64,000 bases of DNA. Origin: Pectinophora gossypiella (taxonomy: Eukaryota; Arthropoda; Insecta; Lepidoptera; Gelechiidae). The translations under genes were made by a program, and so were the position numbers. Positions 1 to 12,013 of the stretch are shown here, in pieces. The stretch is from contig NC_065408.1 of the NCBI RefSeq assembly GCF_024362695.1, positions 9,114,001 through 9,178,000 on the forward strand, read 5' to 3'. The notes below the pieces were generated by a model. It saw only the letters and a program-made list of their open reading frames with translations. It was not told the origin of the DNA and did not search any database. Within the stretch, counting starts at the first letter, position 1; each line of letters begins with the position of its first letter.

Positions 1-431
1 TGCCCTTTATTGTACCAGACATTAATATTCATATCAAGCTGAAAAGAATTTTAGAAGGTCAACGAACGCGCGTTAATATTTTAAGCTGTAAGCCGAAAGC
101 TTCAATGTAAAAGTATTGATTTTGAGATATTACGCGTATTTTAATGTAGCAGTAAACAGAGGGCTGATGTTTGTACTTTACAAATATTTCATTCGCATTT
201 TGGTGCAATATTTTTTTTTATGATATTGGATTCTACAAAATAAAAAGTATTCAAAAGCTATATACTTAGGTCATGTAGAAGTAGATATCTTCTTTTATGG
301 ATTAGTTACTACGCGAATACAACATACACACATAACATAGAATATATTTTGAAGAGCTTCAAAATAAGCGCGCTCTCCAATTACTTAATTGACGTCACGT
401 CTGCGCCTTAAACGTAGTCTCATTTCTCCAG
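1..431. other. Intron sequence upstream of first visible sif exon
   Basis: AT-rich DNA with no recognisable exon. It ends in a pyrimidine-rich acceptor (tctccag, 425-431) that opens the first visible exon. It is most simply an intron of the gene whose earlier exons lie left of the window. Confidence 0.6.
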
Positions 432-619
432 GGAGTATCATCGAAGAACAATTCAAACGAAGTAGAGATAATTCGATATCAAGTTTTGATACCGGTGACA
501 GAGGTTCAGGTTCGAGCCTCGTCTGCCAAGGACATGGACAGTCACTTCCTATGGGAACTTATACACTTACGAAGTCAACTTCAACGCCGCTCTGAGAAAG
601 TATACGTGCTCTCGAACAG
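432..619 (+). CDS. sif: sif exon a: distal beta strands of C-terminal PH domain
   Basis: Acceptor tctccag|GG; donor AACAG|gtaaca. The frame starting at 432 is open for 188 nt and leaves in phase 2, which matches the next exon. It begins GVSSKNNSNEVEIIRYQVLI. A competing frame with an ATG at 389 stops at 593-595 and does not fit the phase, so I reject it. Confidence 0.75.
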
Positions 620-3600
620 GTAACAAATTCTTTCCTTCACATATTTTTCCCATACGGCATATAGGCATACAATATCACATTTATATATGTATATGATTTT
701 CTGTCAAATCAGGTCACATCAAAATTTATGCGTGCCTTATCCTGTCACAAATGTTGTTGAGCGAAAAGAGCGTAGAATGGAAGAGGATTTAGAAAAGTTA
801 GTCCCTTAATATTTCCACAAAATTTAAAAAGAAAATTTTCATTGTTTGTTTTTCAACTTGTATGTTTTTGTTTCTTTATCCATAAATATTCACCTTCATA
901 AAATTCAATTAGTTACCACTAGCTTTTACTGAAAGGGCATAGATGCATGAATATAATATTGGTGTACGAGGACCACTCACTTAAAACTCGTTGAGTGCCT
1001 TCAAGTTTATTTCGAGTGATATCCGAAGGTATGGCCTGGCAGTGGAACATCACAATCCTTAACAACTAGTGGATATTTTGAAGGTTTTTGATATTGAAAA
1101 TATGCAGTTTTTATTCATTTTACGTCTTGATTGGCCAAGGATCGTGACAGTGTAATTGTTATACAGCACGGCGGATTTCCGTAACGCGTTCTTGAAGACG
1201 ATCAGACAAATCATCCGGGAGTCAGTGCGCAACATGTCGCTGCCGACCACAAGGCCTGCGCCCGCGCCTCCCCGCGCGCCGCACACGCTCGACCGGCCAA
1301 AACACCAGGTAAATTTTCCACTTAGCATTAAGCACTCTAAAGAGTTGCATGTCAGAAGGTAAAAATCCATTGTCAAGATTTTACTTTTAAAATCTAAGTA
1401 AGAATAAAATATTCACATTTAAAAGACCGAATGATGCAATGTAACGTACACAAAAAGAAAATAGGATAACATAAGTGGTGATATATCGCTAATGAATTAT
1501 AATATGCGCATTCATAAATCATATTGCGTAACACACGATTGATAGATCGTATTGGCGGCATCGTTTCTCTTTGTTACATAATTATGACGTATGGGTAACT
1601 TAAATTATACCTATTGTATTTTGCAAAGACGACTAAGTTCATAATAAGAAACATTCAATTACGAAAGTCGTCTTCAAGACTTCAGCTATTCATCTCTCTA
1701 TAAAGAGATAAATAAAGAAGACTGTATTGTGAAGAATGGCTCCTTTTCCCGTCTAGAGATTGAATCTAAATCGAAACAACGACGACTACTTTCTTTAAGA
1801 ATAAAATTGTAAAGCTTTAGTATCGGCGAAGGGTTAATTAACAGCTGAATGGCTGAATGCAATTAATTCCGTTGCTTTAGTTAGCCATAATAAATGCGAA
1901 TATTCCGAGCGCCTCAATAGCGACTGGCTGAATTAGTTTGTTGCAATGGACTTGCAATCAGTGGATAATTTCAGATTGGTTCTACAAATTGCGCGTTTGT
2001 TCCGTTACGTTTTATCGAAAATCCTATGTTTCGAAAAATGTATGTTCTAAGTAAGTAATTTTAAAGCTGCTTTCACTATATGTAAAGAATTTGAATGAAC
2101 CATAAAGTACCTACCTAATACTACTTATTTTTCACTAAGTATTAAATGATTTAATTGAAAGAAAACATGCATTATACAAAATACCCTTTGTTGCTTTTGA
2201 TGTAATAAGTAGAAAGAGGGGTACTTTTGTTATTTTTACGTGGCTAAGTACTTACACATTTTTATTTTTTGCGAAGTAGGTAGCTACTCGTCGTAATTGT
2301 ACGGAATTTACTTAAGCCACTTTAAATTATATTGAAAATGGTCTTAAAACAATTTACACTTTATCTACCAAGTTGGTCATTCAATTGTACTTGTACCGTG
2401 TTATATCTGAATAAATACGCCTTTTCCTACATTTATTTAAACCGTGTGGTTTAAATACTTTGACGTTAAAGCGATATTTATTGGAAAAGTTGTCGCCCGC
2501 AATCCGCTATATTACGTGGTCGCTACTTTAAACTTTTAAGTGTATGTAGGCGGAGTTATGTATACTATAAACTACTTACCTTACAATGATTTATTCTAAG
2601 ACAACTTACATATATATTTAATAGGTCTGTAAGATAACAAATGAAAGTTGTTGTAAGTTTATTATACACACAGACAACACCCTTAAACGCAAGAAATTAG
2701 TCGCACAATTAGTCTGTGTATACAGAAAATCCCGAGTACTAGTGTAAAGAAAATTTTGTTATATATTTTTAAAACAAATATTTTTGTATTTTTTAGGTGC
2801 ACGTAATGCAAGGATCTCAGACTCTCGGCAAAACGAAAAAACCTAAGACTTCAGGGCAACGGTTATCGGCTGGCAATATTGAGGTACGTAATACATGCTA
2901 TACGATTTTGTAATGTTTCTGTCAATCCATAAGGATCATTACAATGTGTTACAATAAAAGACTTTCTTTCTCCTTCTAATTTATCTCTTAAATTAGACTA
3001 TTTCTTTCCTTCCTTCACTGTGCGTGTTCTAATAGTACCTTGATTCGCAGCATTAATTAAACAGAACAGAAAATACCTTCGGGTCGTTCATCTAAACTAC
3101 GCTAAGGATATGTAATCCCATCTTATCAAAGAGAGTCTTTATATGTAAATGAGTAGGGTACTTCAGTCTTTTGAAACCTTATATCGCATTCCTGTTTACT
3201 TTACACGAACGGAACTTAATGCTTATTCAGAAAAAGCTTTTATTTCTTCCTGTAAATTAAATCACAACTATAAAGGAAACTACCATACTTATTATTTTTT
3301 TCAATTATAGCGCTTCTATAATGTCATGATCTTCTGTGTGGCGTCCTTTAAAAGAAAAAAATCTTTAGGTAGTTTACAAATAACAATCTTAATAGTAGGT
3401 ACTTACACTAGGTCCCAATACAAAGCATTTAGGCACTATGGATTCCATTCGTTACTTACCGCCTCCAGGCCTATTCCTAAGTACTTGTGCGTTAAAAACA
3501 ATTGTGATGATTTATATACAGTTGTGATAGTTATACCTACTTTAAATATACATATATTAATAGAATGGGGCTCTAATGGTCCATTGTTGAACATTGTTTT

Positions 3601-6600
3601 AAACTTGATACAAATATAAAGCATATCTGTTCAGCACGAACAAGTGAAGTATTGAAATTCTTCTTGATTTAGAAATAAGGTTTTATCGCAATGAATGGAA
3701 TTTGCAACAATATTAGGGTGTCGGTTGAGTGCGGTGAGTTATTGCGTGGAGAGTGTATCGTGTGTGAATGCGATTGGTTCGCGTGTGTGACATGTATATA
3801 TATGCGTATGACTCGATACATAGCAAGTAGGTATCTATTGCATACTAAATAGGGTGTTGCGTCGACAATATCTATAAATAAGTACATGTACTGTGTAGGT
3901 GGGTGACCTATCAAGGGAGAACTCTCAAGATGCCGATGAACCGCCGACGGAGGCGTCCGCCACCGAGCCCTTCCGACACAGGAGTAAGACCCTGGGAGAC
4001 GCCGCGGGTTAGTATCACTGATCACCCCAAAACCTTGGTGTTATGTTGTATACTTTGATGCACCTTTCATAAATAATCATTAACTGCAACTGACATAACC
4101 ATTCTCGTGCAAGTTTTCGTGATTGTCCGTGTATGTGGTGTAGTAACCCAGCATGCAGCTGTACTAACGACTCGCCTTTTGTCGCCAACCCTCACAGAGA
4201 CTAGCGCCAAACGCGCTCCGCCGCCGCCCCCACCCGACACTGACAAGTCCGACGGAGGCTCCAAGTCTGAAGGAGAAGACGAGCCCCCACAACCACCCGC
4301 CAAGCGAGGGTTAGGCAGAACTCCAAACCACCTCACACTAAGGTACCAACATATGTATGGGTTAACGTTACAAAAACACTACCTACATACATACTTATTG
4401 ACACCAGACTCTTCACACTCTGGCACTCCTAATATCCACGAAAATCAGCTTTGAATTATGTAGGTTTGCTTGTCTGTACTCATACATATGTCATTCCTAT
4501 TAAGAGTTTGGCTTGTGATGGTGGAGTGCTAAACATTGTTCCGCTGGTTCCGCAGCACGACGTCCACCCTCAGCGCCGGCAGCACGGGTTCCCAGGCGCG
4601 GCTCATACAGTCGTCGCACCAGCCCACGCAGTATCAACCCACCATGGTCAAGGAATTAGGTAAGCAAGAATCGCAATCATTAAAATCCTCTCCCGAAAGA
4701 AAATCTTCATCGACCTCCGAAAAGAAGATCAAGGTGATACGTTCGTGCAGCGGCAGCAGCATCAATAGGGATAAGTCTCCGAACAGGTCATCAAACCATA
4801 CATCTCCGGACCGCGACCGCGATCGCGTCACCAAAGTTATCGTCTGCAAATCTCCAAACAAGTCGAGTCTGAAACAGACAAAAACTTTACACAGATCGCC
4901 AAGAGGTAGTATTGATCATTCTAAATCTCCAAGGGGCTCTATAGACAAGTCGCGATCACCGCAGCAAAGTTTCGATGGTTCTCGATCTCCCCGAGGAAGC
5001 ATTATGAAATCTCGTGAAAACAGTGTAGACAGGTCACGATCTCCGAAACCGGCGCCTAAAAAAGGAATAATGCGAACGCCCCAAGCGAGCTTTGACAGAT
5101 CGCCTTGCAAATCGCCGAACGTAAGTCGTCGCTCCTCTAAATCTAGTGGAGAGAAACTAGCCAGACTTGGAACTAATTCGCTAGATCGAATGACTCATTA
5201 CTCTCAACTCGCTAAAGCTGAAGACAAAGCAATGAAAATGGGTATAGTTCTGTCTAAATCTACTGAATCTATCGCTAAAGCTATCGAGCATCCGACTTGT
5301 GTGCAATGCTACCTCTCTGGGAAAAAACAAAGCAAATCCTCCTAGCATAAGGGGAAGGGGAAGTCCCCCAGAACTCGACGGAAGTATCTGACGTCTCAGT
5401 CGATCCTGACGTCATCGGACCGCAGCAGTATTGAGACCCTGGAGGACGACCGCACGTCGTGCCCCAGCGCCCGCCACTACCAGCGGAACGAGTACGATCA
5501 GATACACGTCTAAACTACCTGACTCACACATGTCACATGACTCAACACTCGGACGGAAATTATTGCACCATTAATATTAGATTTATTTATTAATTTATAT
5601 TAACTACCTTCTATTATCAAACTTATTTTAGTAACATAATATGTTTTATGAAAGATAGTAATGATAAGTCTAGGAAAATCTTGTAACGCGTGTTACCTGA
5701 ATTGGAATTGATTAGTTATGAAAAGAATATGGACCATTATTTACATTATTTATTTTTAAGATAAATTATTTTATTATTTAACATTAATTTATGCACAAAA
5801 TTAAAGTTAACTAAGTTGAAAGTGTCGAGAAAACCTCTCCTACGATTATTGTGTTGGATTCAGTGTATATTTGATTTTAAAATGCAGTGACAAATTTTCT
5901 AACGTTCAAAATGCGTATACGTAATAGTGTCGGTGATAACTTTTAATCCATTTTTAAATCAAAGATTCATGGAATCCAATGTTGCCCCATATAGGGTAGG
6001 TACCACTATTGGTACAACAGTATAGGGTAATATTTCACGACACCTAAGTAGAAGTAATAATAAGTAGACGAAGTAATTACAACAATTTAGCATATTCAAT
6101 TTAATCCAAACTCTAATTCTAGATATAAATCCAAGTGCTAAGTGTTACATTACAATAATGGCTGTGGAATCGTACTGATGTTAATCCTTAATCACTTTCA
6201 TCATAGTCTTTCTCTACATTCGTTTACTTTTGACTATATTATAAGTACATCCCGATAGATTAATATAAATTTATTATTGTGTAGATGGCTATGGATTTGT
6301 ACCATTAATTAAGTCTTCCATTTCAAAATACCTGTAATTAATACTGCTATTTATTTAATTTTAATATTTTATTCGGTACCTGCTCAATGTAGTATTAAGT
6401 TTTCCTGTTTTCTATGAAAATTATTTAAGCCACTAGTAGTATAATGATGTATATGTACTATTGTAATCTATGTGTATCCAGCTGTTAGCGTTACAAATTT
6501 ACTGCAAGAATATTTTAATTCGCAAATCTTTACCGCTTCGGCTAGGTAATCTTGAATTATTGACAAATTTGGCCTACATTTTACATTATTTCATTACCTA

Positions 6601-7838
6601 CATTTATTTTTTCAGTAGGTATGTGGTAGTTATAATAAATAATAATTAGCTTTCTTCCCAACTAAAGTAAAAAAAGAAACAGAACCTATATATTTGATTC
6701 AGTTGACTTCCAAAAATCCTGGAGGCATTTGCGAGTTAAAAGTTTCTCTAAGAAAATATTCTATTGTCGTCGGCTAAGCAATGCATTTACTGCAATCCTA
6801 ACTCGTTTATTGACGTAAAATATGCATATAAGCAAATATATAGTGTGTCAAGTCAAACTATACGAAATCTTAAACAATACTAAATGAATAGATTAATTAA
6901 TGTGCTAAATCATATAAAATAGGCTAGCCATGATTATACTTATAACAACATAATGTCTATGAATATTCAATGGAATTAGGCCCGAGTCGATCATTTGTTC
7001 ACGTAGCGCTTCACTTAGCCATGCACGGACTCTCTATGTCTTAGATGATGCACTCCAACAGAAATATTGTCGTAAATGTTATCAGTAAGCTGCTATTTAA
7101 CGCCAAACCACTAACATGGTGCACCTTAGATCGTAGATAGGGGCAATTGTTAGGCTACTCAAAGAAAATATAATTAGGCAATGATTAACTATAATGTCTC
7201 CGAAAATCATCCTCTTGTTTTGAATGTTCGATGACAATGTTGACCGACGTAGATTTTCAATGTCACCTCTTATTTGCGTTACCATTTTAATCTTTTCACA
7301 ACAGTAATCTATTAAGTCATCCGCTTTTCATTCGCTTTTTCCGACCGTGTGTCCACTAGCAACTTAGTACCCCAAATTATGTAAGTACTAGAATGCTTAC
7401 ACCACCTTCACTCTAGACTCCGTACGAGACGAGCAGGATCATCACGTATATTTAGATAGCTCGATCCGTTTTATGATTTCTAATGGAATGATTGCTAGTG
7501 GACTCACAAGAGGACGGCGAACCTACGACAACATTCATCAAACATTCAACTCTTTGGTCGCGAGTCCGCGAAGTTGTAACGATCGGTGCATTGCGTTTCT
7601 AAATTTTTTGTCGCTCATGCGCGACCTGAGTGTGATTAATAAAGAGTTTGGTGTTTGGTGTGTTGTAGGATCGCCGGTGTGGAAACCGCGCGACATGTTG
7701 GGTGAGGCGAGCGCGAGCAGCGGCGGCGCGGCGGCGCCCGCGGCGCCCACCACGCTGCCGCGCTCGCAGCGGCCCGCGCCCCGCGCGCACCACCTCTCCG
7801 CCAGCCGCAAGTCACTCGCGCCCGACCACCGTCACTAG
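432..7838 (+). CDS. sif: still life / TIAM-type Rac guanine nucleotide exchange factor, 3' part of gene
   Basis: Six phase-consistent exons (432-619, 1167-1308, 2797-2883, 3899-4007, 4198-4342, 4556-4659) plus alternative terminal exons encode the C-terminus of a large protein. The first two exons give the end of a PH domain: PVTEVQVRASSAKDMD, then an ELIHLRSQ strand, the EKVYVLSNS strand and a final helix FRNAFLKTIRQIIRESV. I recognise the order and residues of the C-terminal PH domain of TIAM1 and Drosophila Still life (P-T-E-x-x-Q-V-R-A, then E-x-V-x-x-L-x-x-S, then F-L-K-x-I/V). In those proteins this domain follows a DH domain that loads GTP on Rac at membranes and synapses. After it comes a disordered Pro/Ser-rich tail with a PPPPPP run. 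The DH domain and N-terminus lie left of the window. The family call rests on remembered similarity and needs a database search. Confidence 0.75.
1167..1308 (+). CDS. sif: sif exon b: PH-domain C-terminal helix and proline-rich linker
   Basis: Acceptor atacag|C (phase 2), donor CACCAG|gtaaat (phase 0). It encodes STADFRNAFLKTIRQIIRES, which fits the amphipathic helix that closes a PH domain, then a linker rich in Pro, Ala and Arg. There is no likely start codon: the run enters from the previous exon. Confidence 0.75.
2797..2883 (+). CDS. sif: sif exon c: basic linker
   Basis: Acceptor tttttag|GTGCAC, donor ATTGAG|gtacgt, phase 0 on both sides, 29 codons. It encodes a Lys/Ser/Gly-rich linker (for example SQTLGKTKKPKTSGQRLSAG). 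It is too short to be found by ORF length, but it joins its neighbours without breaking the frame. Confidence 0.7.
3899..4007 (+). CDS. sif: sif exon d: acidic/serine linker
   Basis: Acceptor ctgtgtag|GTGGGT, donor GCCGCGG|gttagt. 109 nt, phase 0 in and phase 1 out. It encodes GDLSRENSQDADEPPTEASA followed by RHRSKTLGDAA, a Ser/Thr-rich disordered segment with an R-x-R-S-K-T site of the kind basophilic kinases use (inference). Confidence 0.7.
4198..4342 (+). CDS. sif: sif exon e: polyproline tail segment
   Basis: Acceptor ctcacag|AGACT, phase 1 in (codon GAG completed across the junction); donor CTAAG|gtacca, phase 2 out. It encodes a run of six prolines, an acidic SKSEGEDEPPQPPAKR stretch and GLGRTPNHLTL. 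The polyproline run could bind SH3 or profilin-type partners (inference only). Confidence 0.7.
4556..4659 (+). CDS. sif: sif exon f: last exon shared by the alternative C-termini
   Basis: Acceptor ttccgcag|C (phase 2). It encodes TTSTLSAGSTGSQARLIQSS and then QPTMVKELG, where a good donor (TTAG|gtaagc, phase 1) follows at 4660. If the donor is used, the frame continues into the exon at 7669. If it is ignored, the same frame runs on for 228 codons. So 4660 is the branch point between two C-termini. Confidence 0.7.
4660..5345 (+). CDS. sif: sif alternative terminal exon: SP-repeat extension ending at TAG
   Basis: Uninterrupted continuation of exon f past its donor, 228 sense codons then TAG at 5343-5345. 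It is very rich in Ser, Pro, Arg and Lys, with four to five imperfect copies of RSPRGSID-like repeats (about 4890-5060), dense Ser-Pro sites, and a less repetitive end (LARLGTNSLDRMTHYSQLAK and a CVQC pair). Codon-like composition and 686 nt of open frame argue for real coding use rather than plain intron. An internal GTAAGT at 5121 falls exactly on a codon boundary and could act as a donor. See the finding on the TAG. Confidence 0.65.
5346..5513 (+). CDS. sif: sif extreme C-terminus in frame after TAG
   Basis: In the same frame as the preceding extension, 55 sense codons follow the TAG and end at TAA 5511-5513: a basic KGKGKSPRTRRKY start, then SSDRSSIETLEDD and the end HYQRNEYDQIHV. It is GC-rich and looks coding, in contrast to the AT-rich DNA right after the TAA. 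It could be reached by stop-codon readthrough, or by removing a phase-0 intron from GTAAGT (5121) to CCTCCTAG (5345), which is 225 nt and deletes the stop. Confidence 0.6.
   Translation, partial: HKGKGKSPRTRRKYLTSQSILTSSDRSSIETLEDDRTSCPSARHYQRNEYDQIHV
5514..7668. other. 3' UTR / intron of sif, no gene seen
   Basis: AT-rich DNA after the TAA. For the long isoform it is 3' UTR followed by intergenic DNA. For the spliced isoform it is intron, closing with the acceptor gtgttgtag at 7660-7668. Six-frame inspection shows no convincing exon. Confidence 0.6.
7669..7838 (+). CDS. sif: sif alternative terminal exon: PVWKPRD C-terminus
   Basis: Acceptor tgttgtag|GATCGC. Joined to the phase-1 donor at 4660 it completes codon GGA and reads SPVWKPRDMLGEASASSGG, an Ala/Pro-rich segment and a basic end (SRKSLAPDHRH) to TAG at 7836-7838. 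The V-W-x-x-R-D element resembles the last residues of TIAM1 (VIWVRREDF) as I remember them, so this may be the conserved family C-terminus. It is GC-rich against AT-rich flanks. An AATAAA lies about 365 nt beyond the stop. Confidence 0.65.
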
Positions 7839-10800
7839 TCGCCGCGCCGCACGCCCCGTGCCTCGCAGCCCAATGCTGAACCCACTCTCCCGCCCCATCG
7901 CCCACCCTCTAGCTTCGCTACTAAGAGAAAGTTGCGAACTACTCCACGTAATCCTGACTCTACCTACCCTTTCCTTTGAGTTTTACTTTCTATGTATTTT
8001 CCATTTTAATTGCGTCTTGAAGCGTGCTTTTACTCCTTGAGGTAACATTGTCATGTTACCGTATTTGATTTGTTGCCAACATAGGGTGTTTGCGCTTGGG
8101 CGCAATGGAATCTAACCTGTTAGACTTGCCGATACGTTTTCCGACCGATTGGCTAAACACTGTTATTAGGTGTCGTCGTCGTGTGACGCGATTGATAAAT
8201 AAATGTCTAATCATTCGCTACGCGCTTATCCTAATTCGGCACAACCCTTCCTTCCTTAATGTCGTAAACATAACCGTAATTAAAATTAAGGAAAGTGAAA
8301 GCTATGTATGGATACTTGGTTAGAAATGTCATTCATCTGAAATGACAATTGTAAATTGATTTGATCAAATAGCAGCTACACCATTCATCATTTCTACTGT
8401 ACTAGTCAATGCTCAAGAAAGTTTGGAACTTTACAGAGCTCAATATAATTTTATTTTTAAAAGCTCAACATTACTTTTAAATCCATTTTTATTCCTTGAG
8501 TATTAGGTACACTCAAAAGTTCACACTTATTTTGGTTAATTTCTTCAATTCTCTTACCTACCTCGAACTGAATCAAATTGTGCCACAGTGCGTACTGCAC
8601 CTTTTTCTTCCACGTCTTTGCATGATATGATAACACGATATGTCATCAAAATGTTAATATTAACTGGTAGTTTTAAGTTTGATTTATTAATAAACCTACT
8701 TAGGAACAACCAAAAGTAGGTCTGTATAATAATATAATTAATTCAAATGTAATGACAATATCATTAATGTCATAACCATTATCGCCTTTACATGTCCCGG
8801 TTGGAAAGTTTTGAACCCGTAACTATGTTGAAGGCGTCAAGATTAGACTTGATATTATTATGTCGCATCGCATAAAAATGTACAAGCGAAACCCGTTTAG
8901 AACCATCACTGGAAGTTAAAAATATGTGCAGAACGTATTCGATATGACAATAGAGATAAAATATTATATTCTGGGGTAATTTAGGCCCTTGCAAAATATA
9001 TATATATATATGTACGTAATATTATGAAAAACTTTCTGTAAAAAATACCACTTTCATTTGGAATTCCTTTTCCGTACACTTATAAGAAGACTTACATTTC
9101 TACATGGACTTCTGTGCCAAATTAGGTACTCTCTATACCTATGCTTGTTATTATAGTCACCGTCAACATTGCTAAATAAATATATCGTGAAAGTAGTTAG
9201 CTGTAATGTACTTGCGTTATTTTTCGTCACGTTGGCAACGCAATACTCACTTCACTACCCTATAGTTCAAAATGCACTCACCCTATGGAAAGTACACTAG
9301 GTAGTTTTGATAATAATTTCTCTTCGTGATCAAATTCGAAAGTTCTATCATAGGCTAGGCAAATGATATAACATGTAACCTACACGTTTAAGTTTTATAA
9401 TTTACTTGATGGAAATAGGGATAATAATAGTATGGTTATTGGTTTGATGTATTATATGTAAATTTGTTATTTGTATCGGGGTGCAGTTGTAAGCTGAACG
9501 ACGTCACAGTAGTAGAGTCATCGGGTTGATTGTTGGCTCTTGATATCACTAATGTTTTTATAATGTGCTCGTATATCATTCTGCTATTACACATGCAGTA
9601 TGCGCTTAATGAATATGCATATTAACTGGACACATGAGTACTAATCATAACAACACATAGTGGATGGTATTGTATGCTAAATGCCGACATACTAACGGCT
9701 TAGATGTGACATTGGCTAGGTAAACAAGCGCATAATGCGATCTGATCATTATGACAATGTGATGGCAAATAACTGGTAATGAATATGACTAGTGACGAGT
9801 TTTAACATTTCCTACGCCTTGGAACATATCACCGGTGGCGACCCTCGTTCAGCCCCTACACTCTCCTTTGATCTCACAAAGTTTAGTTCTAACACCTACT
9901 TTACCGCCACCTACGATATTATTGTATATTTAATATTATGTAGATGATATAATTATTTATCATAGAGACACACATTATACTTTGATCTTTACGTATTGTT
10001 TAAAAGATTGTTTTGTGATTTATTGAAATAAAACCTGTTTATTAATATACATATGTTAAAATATTCGAATTTAATAATTACGAACTTATACAATCAATTT
10101 ATAGATATTATTATACTAAGAAAATATAATTAATAAAATGAATAAACAAATAATGGTGAAAAGTGAAATGAAGGATGAGCTCATTAATTGCGATTGTATT
10201 TCATACTTCAATGACATTTGAAAGTAATGTAGGGAAATGAATGAATATTTAGAAAGACTTATTGAAGTAAAATACGAAGGTAACTAATGTTATAATAAGT
10301 ATTGAACTTTTATAATTTGATGTCGTATGGGTTGCGAGTTGCGTTTACGTTTTTGTTGAGTTTAATGTACGTTAGTGTGTTATAGTATGATATATTTCTG
10401 TACTCTACATCGCAGGTTGTAGACCAACTGCTTCGAAGCACTAAAGAGCTAATAAAATAAAAATATTATAAAATTGGCGTGCACTGAAGCCGTAAAGTCT
10501 GTATAAAAACAGGTATTTTCGGAAAGTTACCATTAGCGATAACGGTATAAGTGTCGTTTTCAAATAACAAATACCTCAAAGTTTACACACCCATGAAATT
10601 GTTAGTGCTTAGAGGTTTAGTGTTTAGTTTGGAATTATTTTTGACGGGCTCTTTGATTCTCTTTACTTCACTAAGATGCCTAAATTTGAAGTGCCTTCAC
10701 ATATTTTTGGAAAGTAAAGTGCACGTGTTGCTTCCTAGTCTGTGGTTCTGCACCTCGGAGTGGTTGGTCTGCGGCCAAATAAGGAATACAGCTGTCCTTT

Positions 10801-11235
10801 AGTGGCTTCCAACACGGTTATTCTAATTTACAATGGATGTATCTACCTATTGTTTTTCTAAGTATCTATCGATACGTTAAATTTTGTGACACTTACGGAT
10901 ATTACTTTTTATTGCTTATGAATAAATATTAAACAGAAATGTGTGCTTTCATTTTTGACATAGATACGGTATCTCTGTAATCGTAATTAACTGACAGGTT
11001 TATTCAATGTTGTACTTTTTAATTTCCCCTGATGTCAGATGCAAAGTGGCTCCAAGATGTTTTCTTACTACCTGCACTGCCTACTTTTTTGGGAATTACG
11101 GTGGGGATTAGGTGAGTGGATGAATTATATACTTATTTCATCTCATCACCTTTGAAGATCTCCACATTTGTGTGGCTTATGGTTAACTTCGTCCTGCTAT
11201 TACTTGTGGCCCTGACGACACCATTAAACATTAAT
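7839..11235. other. Intergenic DNA, no gene seen
   Basis: AT-rich, with a short (AT)n run near 8997-9010. The first part is probably 3' UTR of the short sif isoform. ORFs here are short and compositionally random. Confidence 0.6.
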
Positions 11236-11527
11236 AGCGTGAGGAGCTCGGTGGCGCAGCGGTAAATGCACTCGGTCTGCTATTGTTGAAGTTAAGCAAC
11301 TTTCGCAAATGATGAGATGGGTAACCACAAAAAAAAAAGTTTTCATCTCGAGCTCCTCCGTGCTTCGGAAGGCACGTTAAGCCGTTGGTCCCAGTTGCAT
11401 TAGCAGTCGTTAATCCGCACTGGGCCCGCATGATGGTTTAAGGCCCGATCTCCCTATCCATCCATGGGGAAGGCCCGTGCCCCAGCAGTGGGGACGTTAA
11501 TGGGCTGATGATGATGATGAGCGTGAG
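11236..11527 (+). mobile_element. SINE with GATGAT tail and 8-bp target duplication
   Basis: The head (gaggagctcggtggcgcagc) carries an A-box-like start. The centre has the core ccgtgcttcggaaggcac / gttaagccgttggtccca shared by other SINEs here. The tail reads cccagcagtggggacg and ends in (GAT)n. Direct repeats AGCGTGAG flank it (11236-11243 and 11520-11527). There is no coding capacity, so it needed a partner LINE to move. Confidence 0.8.
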
Positions 11528-11701
11528 TTTATGTATGCTGTGGAGCACGTCATGGAGTAGTTGATGCTGCTACGCTATGGATTTTTACCTTTGGACAGGT
11601 TAGTTCCTGTAGTAATATTACTTGAGACATATCATGTTCTTTTACTTCTCCAGAATTATCCATTCGTATAATCATTTAGTGATGTAGATTCAGAGGTCAC
11701 A

Positions 11702-12013
11702 ACTACTATTTACTTCTTCTTCTATCGTGTGGATTGTGAGGTGGATTACCAACCCCATCAAACCTGGTGTCAGGGTTATACGACTACGTACTTAATCAGT
11801 AAGTAATAACCGGGACCAACAGCTTAACATGCCTTCCGAAGCACGGATCGTCTTACTTTTTAGACATTACAGGTGATCTACATGTAATGTCCTAACCAAA
11901 CTAGGGATCACAAAGTATTTTTTGTGATTTGTCCTCACCCGGATTCGAACCCGGAACCTCCAGATCGTGAGCACAAAGCTCAACCACTGGACCACGGAGG
12001 CCGTTACTACTAT
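11702..12013 (-). mobile_element. tRNA-derived SINE, minus strand
   Basis: On the minus strand it starts with a tRNA-like head (cctccgtggtccagtggttg; B box gggttcgaatccgg), then the shared core (ccgtgcttcggaaggcatgt) and a tail running through the accctgacaccaggttt-type segment to cacacgatagaagaagt. Likely duplication ACTACTAT at 11702-11709 and 12006-12013. The tRNA-like part is degraded and is not a tRNA gene. Confidence 0.8.

Noticed and set aside
389..595. 68-codon ORF from ATG 389
   Set aside because: It overlaps the real sif exon in another frame. Only the frame beginning at 432 stays open to the donor at 620 and matches the next exon's phase.
7538..8040. Overlapping ORFs in four frames around 7.5-8.0 kb
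   Set aside because: High GC removes stops in all frames. Only the + frame from 7669 has an acceptor and fits an upstream donor.
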